Assembly: GCA_017629515.1 (NCBI GenBank)
Contig: JAGBXB010000137.1
Location: forward strand, 1-48,777
DNA from: Lentisphaeria bacterium
GTDB taxonomy: Bacteria; Verrucomicrobiota; Lentisphaeria; Victivallales; UBA1829
Direction: 5' to 3'
Length of the DNA stretch: 48,777 nucleotides
Of this stretch, positions 1-9,420 are shown one piece after another. The notes below the pieces were generated by a model that had not been told where the DNA came from, did not search any database, and saw only the letters and a list, made by a program, of their open reading frames with translations. The translations under genes and the position numbers were made by a program. Every line of letters starts with the position of its first letter. Position 1 is the stretch's first letter.

Positions 1-2825
1 AGAAGAGATTTTTTCTGTTCCACTTTCCATTTTGCCGCAGAATCTACTTTATCCACTACATAAAATTCCCGGGGATCCGCTTCAGGATCGTGAGGGATGC
101 TTCTGCCTGTGATCCGGATGGAGTCAAGAGCCTTATCTGTAATAAGGTACTGGGCGGCAGTCCCGGCAGTAAGTTTCAATTTTCTGAACCATACAGAAGG
201 TTTGGAAGAGTGACCGTGGAACTCAATATGCTCAATATCGGAAGAGTTGATTTTGATTTCCAGATCGGCACTGCCCCTGCTTGTCCACAATACATAGATG
301 AGTTTTTTATCATATTTTCTTTCAAATTCCGCACAGTAAACAGTTCTGGAGGTCGTGGGCAGAAGTCTTTTGAATTTCACCTGATCCAGAATTTTAGTAA
401 AGGTTCCTGTTGCAGAAGCGGAGGGATTGGGGTAATAGTAGGGGGCGCGTCCGGGACCGCCTGCCCAGAAAGAGGAATCATAGGAATTGCCTACTCCGCC
501 GCCATCGTTGGCTCCGGCAATGTGTTCAAAGCCGAAGATATACTGAACAAGCATATCGCGTACAAACCATTCCGCGTGACGGTGCAATCCCAGAAGATCC
601 GCTTTTCTGGCAATGTTTTCCGGACCTGTGGAAGTTTTGATGTGACCATAGCCGAAAATTTCTGCTGTTCTGTTCATTTCGTATGAGGTCATCATGGTAA
701 AGGGGAGATAGGGTTTTTCCGGGTGGGCAGTTCTCTGTATGGCTTCTGTTCCCCAGAAATCGGTAAAGTTTTTGGGAAGTTTCCGGCGCAATGCTTCTGC
801 AATAAGTTCAGAAGCCGCAAGAGTATTACCATACATGATCTGCAGTTGGGGAAAATGTTTTCTTACCGTATTCTGTGCCATTTCTATAAGTTCTGCCCGT
901 TCCGCATTTTTTGCCAGCCTTGCTTCAGAATAGGGTTCAGGCTTGTAACCGTAAATTTCCGGAGATTGGGCATAAGAACCGAAGGGCGCACCATTTTCCC
1001 AGAGAAGGGGAACCTGATTGGCATGGGGAAATTTTTTCAGTTTTTCTCTGATCTCTTCAATGAGCTTTGCTTCCCCTTTCTTTTTGTATATAGCCCGTTC
1101 TCTCAAAACGAAACGCTGGGCGACAAGGGTTGTGATTTTATATTTTTCCCAGTCTTTTTCTGTCATTTTACGGAATGCACTGTCCAGATTGGTAAGGCGG
1201 CGTACCCCAAGCATTTTTGCACGAAGTCCCTGCAATTCCGTACTGCTGCTGCCGTAATGGGCGGTTCCTCTTGCCCAGCCGATATATGGGGAATCGAATC
1301 CGGCTTTCCGGGTATCTTTCCCCATAAGGGCAAAGGTGGCATTGTGGGTGAGGATTGTTTCTTTTCTCTCCAGATCTTTTACTGTATATACTACCTTATA
1401 CCAGCCAAGTTTTTTCATGGCAAGATCGACCTTTACTGCCCCTTTTTCCCCGTCAAGAGCGGCGGAGTCTTTCCGCAGGACTTTGCCGGTATGATCGCTT
1501 ATGACCCATTCCAGAAGGTATTTTCCGGGGAATACTCTCTTATATTCCACAAGCATTTCCGGTTTCATTGTGTCATCAAACATATTTCTGGAGGGGGTTG
1601 TTTCCAGAAATCTCATATCGATCTTTGCCCGTTCAAGAGTTGCTCCGAAAACATGGACGGAACTGATATTTTTTGTGGAGGGCCATACTCTGGGATCCGT
1701 AAAGGGGGTACGGTAGAGAGGAGTGAGCCCCATAAGTTCAAAGTCAAGATAATGGAAAGGAAAAGCCCCTCTTCCAGTTTTTTCATGGGGATCGGTGACA
1801 AGGTCAACGATTTTTCCCATATCCAGAGGAACACGCAGTTTCCATAAAGGCAGAACTTTTTTGCCGATCTTTACTATACCAGCTTTTTCACATTTCACTT
1901 TGGAAAGATCCACGCGGGTATCTCCCAGTGCCGAATAGGCTCTTCCGCCCATTTTCCCGCTGGGGACATATCTTGTGATACGGGCAGTGAATGTGGGTTC
2001 TTTTGCCGGATTGGTATCTGCCGCACAAAGGATCCATACATGGGAATACTGCCGCATGGGGACGGTAAAAAGATAGGAGGCTTCCGCATGGTCAAAGGCA
2101 TTTCTGCCGGTCTGGGAACTGTCGCCGTAGGTATTGGGATAAAGGCTTCTCTGTTTTGCTGTTTTTCCCAGATCGATATTGGCGGAAGTTACCTTATTGA
2201 AGGGGATTTTTCCGTCATCGCGGAAGGTGACAACGGCATTTTCAAACGAGCCGGGATCGTTTACCCCTGCAATATTCAGTTTATGGAATCTTTCGCAGGG
2301 TTTTTCTGATGAAAAACGGAAATTTTCCTTTTGGAGATTACTTTCGATCTTTGTGAAAGAATTTGGCTTTCTACTTTTGAAGAACATGAAAGAAGCAAGA
2401 TTGCCGTTGATGAAGAACTGGGCACCATCCTCTTTATTTACCACTGTAAGGGTATATTTTTTATCCGGAAGGGGAGGCCGTTTGCTGTAAGTCTTGGAAA
2501 GTTCCTGTCTTTTTTTCCTCTGGAGAAGGGCGATATTTCCTCTTACATAATCCAGAATATTGAGCCCGTGAAAATAATATCCAGCCTCCGGCATTTTATA
2601 TCTTTCGCCGGAATTACTGTTGACAAGGTAATTGGCATCACCGGGTTTGACAGTGATGGCTTTTTTTGTACCGTCTTTCCAGAAAAAGGTGATTTTTACA
2701 GGAGTACTCTTTTTTGCTGTAAAATCCGCATGCAGGATCTGTGTGTCTGCCGGAACCTCCACTTTTGCCGCTAACAAATTGGCCGCAAGCAGAAATAATG
2801 ATAATGCCGGGATGAGTTTTTTCAT
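1..2825 (-). CDS. large exported carbohydrate-active-like protein, 3' end beyond left edge
   Basis: An uninterrupted reading frame of 941 codons begins at an ATG at 2825 and runs off the left edge without a stop, so the gene is partial. It starts 3 bases after an AGGAGAGG ribosome binding site, and the N-terminus (MKKLIPALSLFLLAANLLAA) is a typical signal peptide. I do not recognise a named family with certainty. The middle is beta-rich. The C-terminal third (coordinates about 1400-300) has the Trp/Asn/Glu-rich look of a TIM-barrel glycosidase, with segments such as WENGAPFGSY, FTDFWGTEAIQR and ANDGGGVGN. It probably works outside the cytoplasm on polysaccharide or glycoprotein, which would fit the glycan loci elsewhere in the window, but this is inference. 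The apparent plus-strand frames across it are antisense shadows. Confidence 0.8.
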   Translation of the reverse strand, partial: MKKLIPALSLFLLAANLLAAKVEVPADTQILHADFTAKKSTPVKITFFWKDGTKKAITVKPGDANYLVNSNSGERYKMPEAGYYFHGLNILDYVRGNIALLQRKKRQELSKTYSKRPPLPDKKYTLTVVNKEDGAQFFINGNLASFMFFKSRKPNSFTKIESNLQKENFRFSSEKPCERFHKLNIAGVNDPGSFENAVVTFRDDGKIPFNKVTSANIDLGKTAKQRSLYPNTYGDSSQTGRNAFDHAEASYLFTVPMRQYSHVWILCAADTNPAKEPTFTARITRYVPSGKMGGRAYSALGDTRVDLSKVKCEKAGIVKIGKKVLPLWKLRVPLDMGKIVDLVTDPHEKTGRGAFPFHYLDFELMGLTPLYRTPFTDPRVWPSTKNISSVHVFGATLERAKIDMRFLETTPSRNMFDDTMKPEMLVEYKRVFPGKYLLEWVISDHTGKVLRKDSAALDGEKGAVKVDLAMKKLGWYKVVYTVKDLERKETILTHNATFALMGKDTRKAGFDSPYIGWARGTAHYGSSSTELQGLRAKMLGVRRLTNLDSAFRKMTEKDWEKYKITTLVAQRFVLRERAIYKKKGEAKLIEEIREKLKKFPHANQVPLLWENGAPFGSYAQSPEIYGYKPEPYSEARLAKNAERAELIEMAQNTVRKHFPQLQIMYGNTLAASELIAEALRRKLPKNFTDFWGTEAIQRTAHPEKPYLPFTMMTSYEMNRTAEIFGYGHIKTSTGPENIARKADLLGLHRHAEWFVRDMLVQYIFGFEHIAGANDGGGVGNSYDSSFWAGGPGRAPYYYPNPSASATGTFTKILDQVKFKRLLPTTSRTVYCAEFERKYDKKLIYVLWTSRGSADLEIKINSSDIEHIEFHGHSSKPSVWFRKLKLTAGTAAQYLITDKALDSIRITGRSIPHDPEADPREFYVVDKVDSAAKWKVEQKKSL

Positions 2826-2895
2826 CTTCCTCTCCTTGTTGATAAATGGTAATATACTGCTTTTATTGTACTGTATCGGATAAGAGTGTAAACTT

Positions 2896-2923
2896 ACTAT
2901 AACACGGAAAAAGCCTATTGCAA
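2896..2923 (-). promoter_or_regulatory. sigma-70-like promoter for the left-edge exported protein
   Basis: Read on the minus strand, TTGCAA (2918-2923) and TATAGT (2896-2901) are separated by 16 bases and lie about 70 bases upstream of the ATG at 2825. The match is good but not proven. Confidence 0.5.
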
Positions 2924-3095
2924 ACAATTTTATTCTTATAAAAGATTTATTTTTACAGTTTTTGGCATTGTTGCGGATTTATGGCAATATTCTGTTAAAA
3001 TATGGCTGAATATTTATTGTCCCTTTACTGGAAAAAAATCAGTGACAATGTATATTAATAGAGAATACATACACTTATATCAAAGGAGAAAGAAC

Positions 3096-4001
3096 GTGGC
3101 CATCGGTATTATATGCGGTTTCATAACCGCCATACTCAATTCAGTAGGGTATCTTTGCAGTGCAAATTTTCTGAAAAGATATAACTCCCCTGTCCGGCTG
3201 CTGCTTTTTGCACACCTTGTGATGATGCTCCCCAGTATTCCGGTTTTTCTCTTTCTCTTTCCTTTCAACCAGCTTGCCGAGCCAGCTTTTTTTATCACAA
3301 GTTTATTGGCATGGATCGTTGTTTTTATTCTGGGGCAGGGATCGTTTTTCATTGCACTCAAACATTGTGAAGCAAGCAGACTTTCCTCTCTTCTGGGGTT
3401 GAAGATCATCGTCCTTACCATTATTTTCATGCTGACAAAACATGAGTATCCGGTAATGGGACAATGGACAGCCGTTTTTATGGCTGCCGCAGCGGCAATG
3501 CTCATCAACTGGACGGGCAGTTTCCGTATGAGTTTCAAAGGGTGGTTCTTTACTTTTTCCACACTGGTATTTTATTCCCTGTGCGATATCAATGAAACAA
3601 ATATCGTGCTTACTATCGTCAACAGCGGCTACAGCGGATTGAAAGGGAGCATTATTTCCGCAAGTGCCATTTATACTGTTCTGGGGCTTGTCTCCCTTCC
3701 CGGACTCTTTTTCCTGCGTCCTACAAAAAAGCAATTCCTTTTAAGTGCACCTTATGCTCTTTTATGGCTCTCCTCCCAGGTCTTTCTCATGACCTGTTTT
3801 GCCATGGTTCTGCCTGTATTCGGTAATGTGATTCTGGCAAGCAGAGGACTTATTTCTGTTGTGCTGGGGGCGATGCTTTCCCTTGTGGGCTTGCAGAAAC
3901 TGGATGCTGCCATCAGCAGAAAGCAATGGATTTACCGTGCCATTGCCGCTATTCTGATGATCGGAGCTATTGCCGTATATTCATTTTCCACCAGTGCATA
4001 A
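3096..4001 (+). CDS. EamA/DMT-superfamily drug/metabolite transporter
   Basis: A 301-residue polytopic membrane protein with about ten hydrophobic segments and short loops, the length and layout of the drug/metabolite transporter (EamA-like) superfamily. The N-terminus reads VAIGIICGFITAILNSVGYL and the last helix is AAILMIGAIAVYSF. I chose the GTG at 3096 because a perfect AAAGGAG lies 7 bases upstream. An in-frame ATG at 3042 would add 18 hydrophilic residues, which are poor for this family and lack a ribosome binding site. The substrate cannot be read from sequence. The next gene starts 12 bases after the stop, so the two are probably co-transcribed. The upstream 270-base gap is shared with the divergent exported-protein gene. 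Confidence 0.75.
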   Translation: MAIGIICGFITAILNSVGYLCSANFLKRYNSPVRLLLFAHLVMMLPSIPVFLFLFPFNQLAEPAFFITSLLAWIVVFILGQGSFFIALKHCEASRLSSLLGLKIIVLTIIFMLTKHEYPVMGQWTAVFMAAAAAMLINWTGSFRMSFKGWFFTFSTLVFYSLCDINETNIVLTIVNSGYSGLKGSIISASAIYTVLGLVSLPGLFFLRPTKKQFLLSAPYALLWLSSQVFLMTCFAMVLPVFGNVILASRGLISVVLGAMLSLVGLQKLDAAISRKQWIYRAIAAILMIGAIAVYSFSTSA

Positions 4002-4013
4002 ATACATTTTCTT

Positions 4014-4328
4014 ATGAACGAAAAATATATTGTCTATATCCTTATAAATGTTACCTGTCAGGAAGTATATTTCGGTATGACGCATAAAACTGCCGAAGAT
4101 ATTTTTGTTTCCGTCTTTCCGGAGGAAACAAGTCATTGGGATTTGAAGCATCATCATATTTCCGTTCCTGTCCTTATTTCAAAGGATCTTTCCAGAGAGG
4201 ACGCTCTCGCTGATTTGAAAGACCTTGAAGAAAAGGCGTTGAAGAATCCCCAGGGAAAGAAAATATTGCATAATTGCCTTTTGAATGAGGTAAATTCAAA
4301 AGGCCCCGAAACTCAGAAAAGTTATTGA
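4014..4328 (+). CDS. small degenerate GIY-YIG-like protein
   Basis: A 104-residue protein that begins YIVYILINVTCQEVYFGMT. VYI and YFG, ten residues apart, are in the right place and spacing for the GIY and YIG strands of the GIY-YIG nuclease fold. A downstream glutamate-rich helix (DLKDLEEKAL) and a final KKILHN resemble the Glu and Asn positions of that family. The usual catalytic arginine in the helix after YIG is not evident, so it may be an inactive or divergent member. It lies 12 bases after the transporter stop and has no clear ribosome binding site, so translational coupling is possible. The family assignment rests on motif spacing alone. It could instead be an unrelated small protein. 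Confidence 0.5.
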   Translation: MNEKYIVYILINVTCQEVYFGMTHKTAEDIFVSVFPEETSHWDLKHHHISVPVLISKDLSREDALADLKDLEEKALKNPQGKKILHNCLLNEVNSKGPETQKSY

Positions 4329-4422
4329 CTTTGTACCGCAATGGGTAGCAACCGAAAATGCTCCTTTCACAGTACTTTGTCACAATTCTTTTCTTTTGTT
4401 CCGGATGCCTTTTGAAATTACC

Positions 4423-4450
4423 TCAAATGGGAGATTTCAAATGGGTGATT
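4423..4450. repeat. two tandem 14-base repeats
   Basis: TCAAATGGGAGATT (4423-4436) is followed at once by TCAAATGGGTGATT (4437-4450), one mismatch apart, about 85 bases upstream of the GH20-like gene. It could be an operator, but nothing else supports that. Confidence 0.4.
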
Positions 4451-4536
4451 TCCTTTTTTTTCCATTTTTCCCATTGTAAAAATTTCCGGCGGTGCTATTG
4501 TATAATGCTGTTAAAATTAACATAAAGGAGAGGCGC

Positions 4537-6591
4537 ATGGAAAAGAATTATGATTTCCGTAAACGGTTGGATCTTGTTCATAAAGAAAATATTTACGATC
4601 CGGAAATAACTGCGGAAAAAGATGAGTGTATTCTGGATAACTCCTGGGTGATCGTTCAGGAGGGAACTCTTTTCAAAGGGTGCGCCGCACTGGATTTACA
4701 GGACTATCTGCGGGTAAGTATGAATATAAGTATTCCTGTTTTCAGCAAAAGGGAAGGGGAGAATAATGTCCTGATCCTTGAAGAAGACTCTTCCGATAAG
4801 GGCTTTGATGTCACAATCGGAAAAAATATGGTGAAAATCAAAGGAAATACCAGAAAAGGGGTGCATTATCTGGAAGATGTGATGAATTTGCGTTCTGCGC
4901 CATTTCTGAAAGAGGGTTCTTTACGTTCTGATCCCGTTTTCACGCCCCGGATGATCCATTCCGGCTGGGCGCAGGATACTTTTCCCGATTCCCATTTGGA
5001 CGCAATCTCCCACGCCGGGTTCGATCATATCCTTCTTTTTGTCTCCGGTGTAAATAAGACAACTTACGGCTATCTGGATTTCAATGATCTCATCGACCGG
5101 GCGGAACGGTACGGGCTGGGAGTGTATTTTTACAGTTATCTCAATAGTTTCAAGCACCCGGATGATCCGGATGCAGAAGAATTCTTTGATGCCAATTTCG
5201 GTTCGGTATTCAAAAATTCCCCCAAAGCAAAAGGGATCATTCTTGTAGGGGAAAGCTGTGCATTTCCTTCCAGGGATCCCAGATGCTCTTCTGTGGGGGC
5301 GGACGGCAAAATCATCAGGCCCGGATTTTTCCCTGCTGATGACTATCCCGACTGGCTCAATATGGTGAAAGGGGCGGTAAGAAAATATGCTCCGCAGGCA
5401 GATGTGGTTTTCTGGACATACAACTGGGGCAATTCTCCTGTGGAGGAAAGACTTGCATTGCTGCGTAAATTGCCTTCCGATGTATCTGTGGAAGTCACTT
5501 TCGAGATGTTTGAGCAGATCCAGTACCCCAATCATACCATGAAAGTACCGGATTACACCATTACTTTCCCCGGCCCCGGCTACTATTTCTGCAGTGAAGC
5601 GGAGGAATTGAAGAAATGCAAACTTCCCCTTTATACCATAAGCAATACTGCCGGCTGTACCTGGGATTGCGGCGTCATGCCCTATATGCCTGTTCCCCAG
5701 CAGTTTTTCAAAAGATTCAGAAGTATGCTGGACGCCCATGAAAAATGGGGACTGACCGGGATCATGGATGGTCATCATTACGGATGGTTCCCCAATCCTG
5801 TTGTGGAATGTGCCAGATGGTGTTTCAATACAAGAAATGTTACCGCGGAAGAAATCCTGGAAAAAATCGCCATCAGAGATTTCGGGAAAGAAGCCGCCCC
5901 ACTTGTACTTGACGCCTGGCAGCATTGGAGCGATGCCATGGCCTCTTTCACGCCGGGATTTGACGATCAGTGCGGACCTTTGCGTATAGGGCCTTCCTAT
6001 CCCTTTATTTTCTATCCCGTGCTTTATCCCTTTGCCGAACAGAATATGCACTTTCCTTTCCCCGCACATGCCTACCGTGGGGAGCGCATCCTCAATACTC
6101 TTTACAAGGTGGAACAGGTTCCCGGACACACCTTTATCGGAAAAAGATTGCGTGAAGATCTCAAAATCATGCAAAACGCCCTTTCCATCTGGGAACAGGG
6201 GGAATTGCTTATGGATGAAGCATTGAAAAAAGTTCCGGAAAAGAAAAAGAAGGATGCTCTTTTGCAGGCAGGGGTGGGAAAATTCTATACGCATACATTG
6301 CGTACCATGCTGGGGATCAAAAAATGGTATCTTGCCAACAGAAAGATCGAAGTGACTGAATCTTTTGAGGAAGCAAATCTTCTGCTGGATGAAATGGAAG
6401 ATATCCTGAAAGCAGAACGGGAAAATGTATTGCAGACCATCCCCCTTGTGGAGAATGACTCCCGGCTGGGGTGGGAACCGACCATGGAATATGCCTGTGA
6501 TAAAAAATTGCTGGAATGGAAACTGAAAAAACTTGACAATCTTCTCAAATTTACCATTCCCAATTACCGTATGACTGTGAAAAAATATTGA
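4537..6591 (+). CDS. GH20-like glycoside hydrolase family protein
   Basis: A 684-residue protein without a signal peptide, so probably cytoplasmic. Residues about 90-145 resemble the alpha/beta domain that precedes the barrel in GH20 beta-N-acetylhexosaminidases and alpha-glucuronidases (VTIGKNMVKIKGNTRKGVHY, then a DPVFTPRM strand). A barrel-like region rich in Trp, His and Tyr follows, and the C-terminus is helical. The GH20 Asp-Glu catalytic pair is not clear: the equivalent strand reads ILVGES. Either the substrate or mechanism differs, or it is a GH20-like family of unknown activity. The start at 4537 has AAAGGAG 9 bases upstream. An in-frame ATG at 4492 lies within the likely promoter (TATAAT at 4501-4506) and is less likely. 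The gene faces feoB and ends before a shared terminator. Confidence 0.7.
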   Translation: MEKNYDFRKRLDLVHKENIYDPEITAEKDECILDNSWVIVQEGTLFKGCAALDLQDYLRVSMNISIPVFSKREGENNVLILEEDSSDKGFDVTIGKNMVKIKGNTRKGVHYLEDVMNLRSAPFLKEGSLRSDPVFTPRMIHSGWAQDTFPDSHLDAISHAGFDHILLFVSGVNKTTYGYLDFNDLIDRAERYGLGVYFYSYLNSFKHPDDPDAEEFFDANFGSVFKNSPKAKGIILVGESCAFPSRDPRCSSVGADGKIIRPGFFPADDYPDWLNMVKGAVRKYAPQADVVFWTYNWGNSPVEERLALLRKLPSDVSVEVTFEMFEQIQYPNHTMKVPDYTITFPGPGYYFCSEAEELKKCKLPLYTISNTAGCTWDCGVMPYMPVPQQFFKRFRSMLDAHEKWGLTGIMDGHHYGWFPNPVVECARWCFNTRNVTAEEILEKIAIRDFGKEAAPLVLDAWQHWSDAMASFTPGFDDQCGPLRIGPSYPFIFYPVLYPFAEQNMHFPFPAHAYRGERILNTLYKVEQVPGHTFIGKRLREDLKIMQNALSIWEQGELLMDEALKKVPEKKKKDALLQAGVGKFYTHTLRTMLGIKKWYLANRKIEVTESFEEANLLLDEMEDILKAERENVLQTIPLVENDSRLGWEPTMEYACDKKLLEWKLKKLDNLLKFTIPNYRMTVKKY

Positions 6592-6614
6592 GTCGTATAA
6601 TAAAGCACTTGCAG

Positions 6615-6647
6615 ATTTATGAGGATTTTTGAAATTTTCTCATAAAT
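6615..6647. other. AT-rich stem-loop after the GH20-like gene
   Basis: ATTTATGAG (6615-6623) can pair with CTCATAAAT (6639-6647) to give a 9-bp stem 24 bases after the stop codon. It has no U-tract, so it may be a 3' mRNA stabiliser rather than a terminator. Confidence 0.4.
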
Positions 6648-6675
6648 AAGCAAACGCTGCCTTGCACAGTGCCGC

Positions 6676-6725
6676 AAAAAAAGAAGGGGCGCTGCAAAGA
6701 AAAATGCAGCTGCCCCACTTTTTTT
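6676..6725. terminator. bidirectional intrinsic terminator between convergent genes
   Basis: GGGGC-GCTGCA (6686-6696) pairs with TGCAGC-T-GCCCC (6705-6716) around an 8-base loop, with a single bulged T. Seven Ts follow on the plus strand (6719-6725), and a run of seven As (6676-6682) gives a U-tract on the minus strand. It serves both the GH20-like gene and feoB. Confidence 0.9.
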
Positions 6726-6740
6726 ATACAGCGGAAAAAC

Positions 6741-9068
6741 TTATCCGCCAATCATTTTTGTCCCGAATTTCAAAAGTGTCCCCGCCTGGAATACGATCAA
6801 AGTACACACATAGGCAAGGAGGAAATAACCCACTGCGGCATACGCAGATAATTTCCAGGAGTTTGTCTCCTTTTTCATAATGACAAGCGTTGCAAGACAG
6901 GGGATGGATAACAATGTGAAAAGCATCATGCAAAAACCTTGCAGCGGCGTATAATTTGCCTGCAAATGTTCCCGCAAAGATAAACTTTCCTCATCTGTTT
7001 CTCCCTCTGCATAGAGGATGCCCAACTGGGAGACAAAAACCTCTTTTGCCGCTAATGCTCCAATGGTTGCGGTACACACTTTCCAGTCAAAACCCAGGGG
7101 TTGGAAGATTTTTGCCAGAGTTTTTCCCAATCTTCCGGAAATGGTATATTCCATTTTTTCAGCCATTTTTTCATTTTCCAGTTTGGCGATCTTTTTATTG
7201 GAAAGCATACTTTTTTCCATGATATTTTTCCATTCCGGAGTAAGAATGAATTTTTTCTCCTCAATAAGGGTAGAAAGTTCTTCCAGATTTTCCGGAGAAA
7301 GGCGTTTTGCTTTTTTGACCTCATCTTTAAATTCTTTACTTAAAACAGGAGAGGATTCCAGAAGCAGAAGGTTGGAAGCGGGAAGAAGGGAAGCGTGTTC
7401 TATTTTGGCGATCTCTTTCTCATAATCTTTGGAAAATTCCTTTTTCTGCGGGTAAGTATTGCAGATATAAAGGACAACACTTGTTGCCAGAATGACTGTT
7501 GCCGCTTTTTGCAGATACATGCGTCCCCTGTCCCACATGTGGAGCATCAGACTTTTCAAGGTGGGCAGTCTGTATGGCGGAAGTTCCATAAGGTAAACTT
7601 CCCCGTCCCCTTTGAAGAGCGTGGACTTTAAAAGTCTTGCCCCGGCAAGGGCAAAAAGTACACCGGTAATATAAATGACCCACATGATCGTTGCCTGATA
7701 TTTCTGTGCAAAAAATGCCGGAATGATAAGGGCATAGACAGGAAGCCGCGCTCCGCAGCTCATAAGGGGAAGTACGAGAATGGTTACATTCCTGTCCCTT
7801 TCCGATTCGATCGTCCTTGTTGCCATAATGGCAGGCACCGTACAGCCGAAGCCCAGTACAAGGGGGACAAAGGAACGCCCTTGCAGACCGAATTTCCGCA
7901 TGATGCCATCCATGATAAAGGCGGCTCTGGACATATATCCGGAATCTTCCAGAATGGCAATGGCAAAGAAAAGAAAAAGAATATTGGGGAGAAAAACGAT
8001 CACTCCGCCAACGCCGCCAATGACTCCATCGGTAACAAGGGAACGCAATACCGGCAGTTTATCCGGTTCCCACAGATTTTTGACCGTACCGGAAAGAAAG
8101 GCAAAAAATTCTTCAATATACCCCATAAGCGGATCGGCAAGGGTGAAGGTAAAGAAGAATGTAAAGTACATAATGGCAAGGAATAAAGGAAGTCCAAGAT
8201 ATTTGTTGGTAAGGACGATATCGATTTTGTCAGAGATCTCTCTGCGTTTTTCCTGTGTAAAAGTAATGGTCTCCCGGCAGGCGCCCGCAAGCATGGCATA
8301 ACGGCGGTCAGCCATGAAAGTATCTGCATTGATGGCATGTTTGCTCCAGAGATGTTTGATCTCCTTTTCCACAACATCGTTCAGTGAGGCAAACTCCGGC
8401 AGTTGCAAGACGCAATTATCCTGTTCCAGAAGTTTAATGGCAAAAAATCTTGCAGGGATATGCTCATACTTTTCAAGGTGCAATTCTCCGATCTTTTCGG
8501 CAACGGCATTGATGGCATCATCAATATCCTGACCGTAGGAAAGCATGGGGACTCCATGATTTTCCAGTTCGGTAAGCGTTCTTGCCAGTCTCCGCAGAAG
8601 TGGACGGACCCCGTGGGTACGGCTGCCTACTGTTTGCACGATGGGGGAACCGAAATATTTTTCCAGTTTGGAAATATTGAAATCAAACCCTTTTTTCTTG
8701 GCATCATCACTCATATTGAAGGCAAGAAGCATGGGAATGTGCAGTTCAGCCAACTGGGTGGTGAGATAAAGACTGCGCTGGGGAATGGTGGAATCAATTA
8801 CATTGATAATAAGGTCGATCCCTTTGGTGGTCAGTTCATCAAAGGCTACTTCCTCTTCAGGAGAGGAGGAGGAAAGTGAATAGACACCGGGAAGGTCGAT
8901 AAGTTCTATTTCCATGTCGTTGAGCGTAAAAGAACCGCTTTTGCTTTCCACGGTCACGCCGGGGTAATTTCCCACATGCTGTCTGGCGCCGGTCAGGGCA
9001 TTGAAAATACTTGTCTTACCGCAGTTGGGATTACCGGTCAGGGCTATTTTAAATTTTTTCTTCATCAT
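6741..9068 (-). CDS. feoB: ferrous iron transport protein B
   Basis: A 775-residue FeoB, the usual length. The N-terminal G domain carries G1 GNPNCGKT and G3 DLPG, with the switch segment YPGVTVE between them. The membrane part has the two gate motifs with their conserved cysteines, GFGCTVPAIMATR and MSCGARLPVY. It imports Fe2+ across the inner membrane under low-oxygen conditions, consistent with an anaerobic gut lifestyle. feoA lies 32 bases upstream, so the pair forms a feoAB operon, and no feoC is visible. The start is one of two adjacent ATGs (9068 or 9065), with only a weak purine-rich ribosome binding site. Transcription ends at the bidirectional hairpin at 6686-6716. Confidence 0.97.
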   Translation of the reverse strand: MMKKKFKIALTGNPNCGKTSIFNALTGARQHVGNYPGVTVESKSGSFTLNDMEIELIDLPGVYSLSSSSPEEEVAFDELTTKGIDLIINVIDSTIPQRSLYLTTQLAELHIPMLLAFNMSDDAKKKGFDFNISKLEKYFGSPIVQTVGSRTHGVRPLLRRLARTLTELENHGVPMLSYGQDIDDAINAVAEKIGELHLEKYEHIPARFFAIKLLEQDNCVLQLPEFASLNDVVEKEIKHLWSKHAINADTFMADRRYAMLAGACRETITFTQEKRREISDKIDIVLTNKYLGLPLFLAIMYFTFFFTFTLADPLMGYIEEFFAFLSGTVKNLWEPDKLPVLRSLVTDGVIGGVGGVIVFLPNILFLFFAIAILEDSGYMSRAAFIMDGIMRKFGLQGRSFVPLVLGFGCTVPAIMATRTIESERDRNVTILVLPLMSCGARLPVYALIIPAFFAQKYQATIMWVIYITGVLFALAGARLLKSTLFKGDGEVYLMELPPYRLPTLKSLMLHMWDRGRMYLQKAATVILATSVVLYICNTYPQKKEFSKDYEKEIAKIEHASLLPASNLLLLESSPVLSKEFKDEVKKAKRLSPENLEELSTLIEEKKFILTPEWKNIMEKSMLSNKKIAKLENEKMAEKMEYTISGRLGKTLAKIFQPLGFDWKVCTATIGALAAKEVFVSQLGILYAEGETDEESLSLREHLQANYTPLQGFCMMLFTLLSIPCLATLVIMKKETNSWKLSAYAAVGYFLLAYVCTLIVFQAGTLLKFGTKMIGG

Positions 9069-9100
9069 AGTTTCTTTTTTTCATTCTTATTATTACAGGA

Positions 9101-9394
9101 TCATGCTAAAAGAATATCTGCTGCATCGTCCCGGTGCAGAGCCATACTTGTTTCCAGAACTTTCACCCGGAGAAGTCCGCCGAAAGGAGCGATGGATTCC
9201 ACTACAAGTTCCGTTCCCGGTACAAGTCCGATATCCGCAAACTTTTTTCTGCCCCTTGAGCCGGGCAGGATCTTGAGGATCGTACCTGCCGCCCCCACCG
9301 GAAGTTCCGCAAGAGTGCCCCATTCCGGATGGAGCTTGTATTCCGGATGTGTTGCCTTTTCCCCGGCACAACAGGAACATTTTGCTTTATTCAT
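9101..9394 (-). CDS. feoA: ferrous iron transport protein A
   Basis: A 97-residue SH3-like protein matching FeoA: the core reads GTLAELPVGAAGTILKI and ends in HRDDAADILL, the usual closing strand. About 20 extra N-terminal residues contain a cysteine cluster (CSCC, residues 6-9), which is unusual for FeoA and might bind metal, though this is inference. A GGAGGG ribosome binding site sits 6 bases before the ATG. It is the first gene of the feoAB operon and lies behind a promoter with two inverted repeats that are probably metal-regulated. Confidence 0.92.
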   Translation of the reverse strand: MNKAKCSCCAGEKATHPEYKLHPEWGTLAELPVGAAGTILKILPGSRGRKKFADIGLVPGTELVVESIAPFGGLLRVKVLETSMALHRDDAADILLA

Positions 9395-9420
9395 ATTTTC
9401 CCTCCAAACTGTATAAATTA

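Noticed and set aside
723..1847. A 374-codon open frame on the plus strand, with others at 90-686 and 2331-2774
   Set aside because: They lie antisense to the partial exported-protein gene, whose minus-strand frame has a signal peptide, a ribosome binding site and normal composition. The plus frames are rich in Phe, Cys and Ser with no motif or ribosome binding site.
4921..6294. A 457-codon minus-strand frame within the GH20-like gene
   Set aside because: Antisense shadow. The plus frame has the ribosome binding site, promoter and family resemblance.
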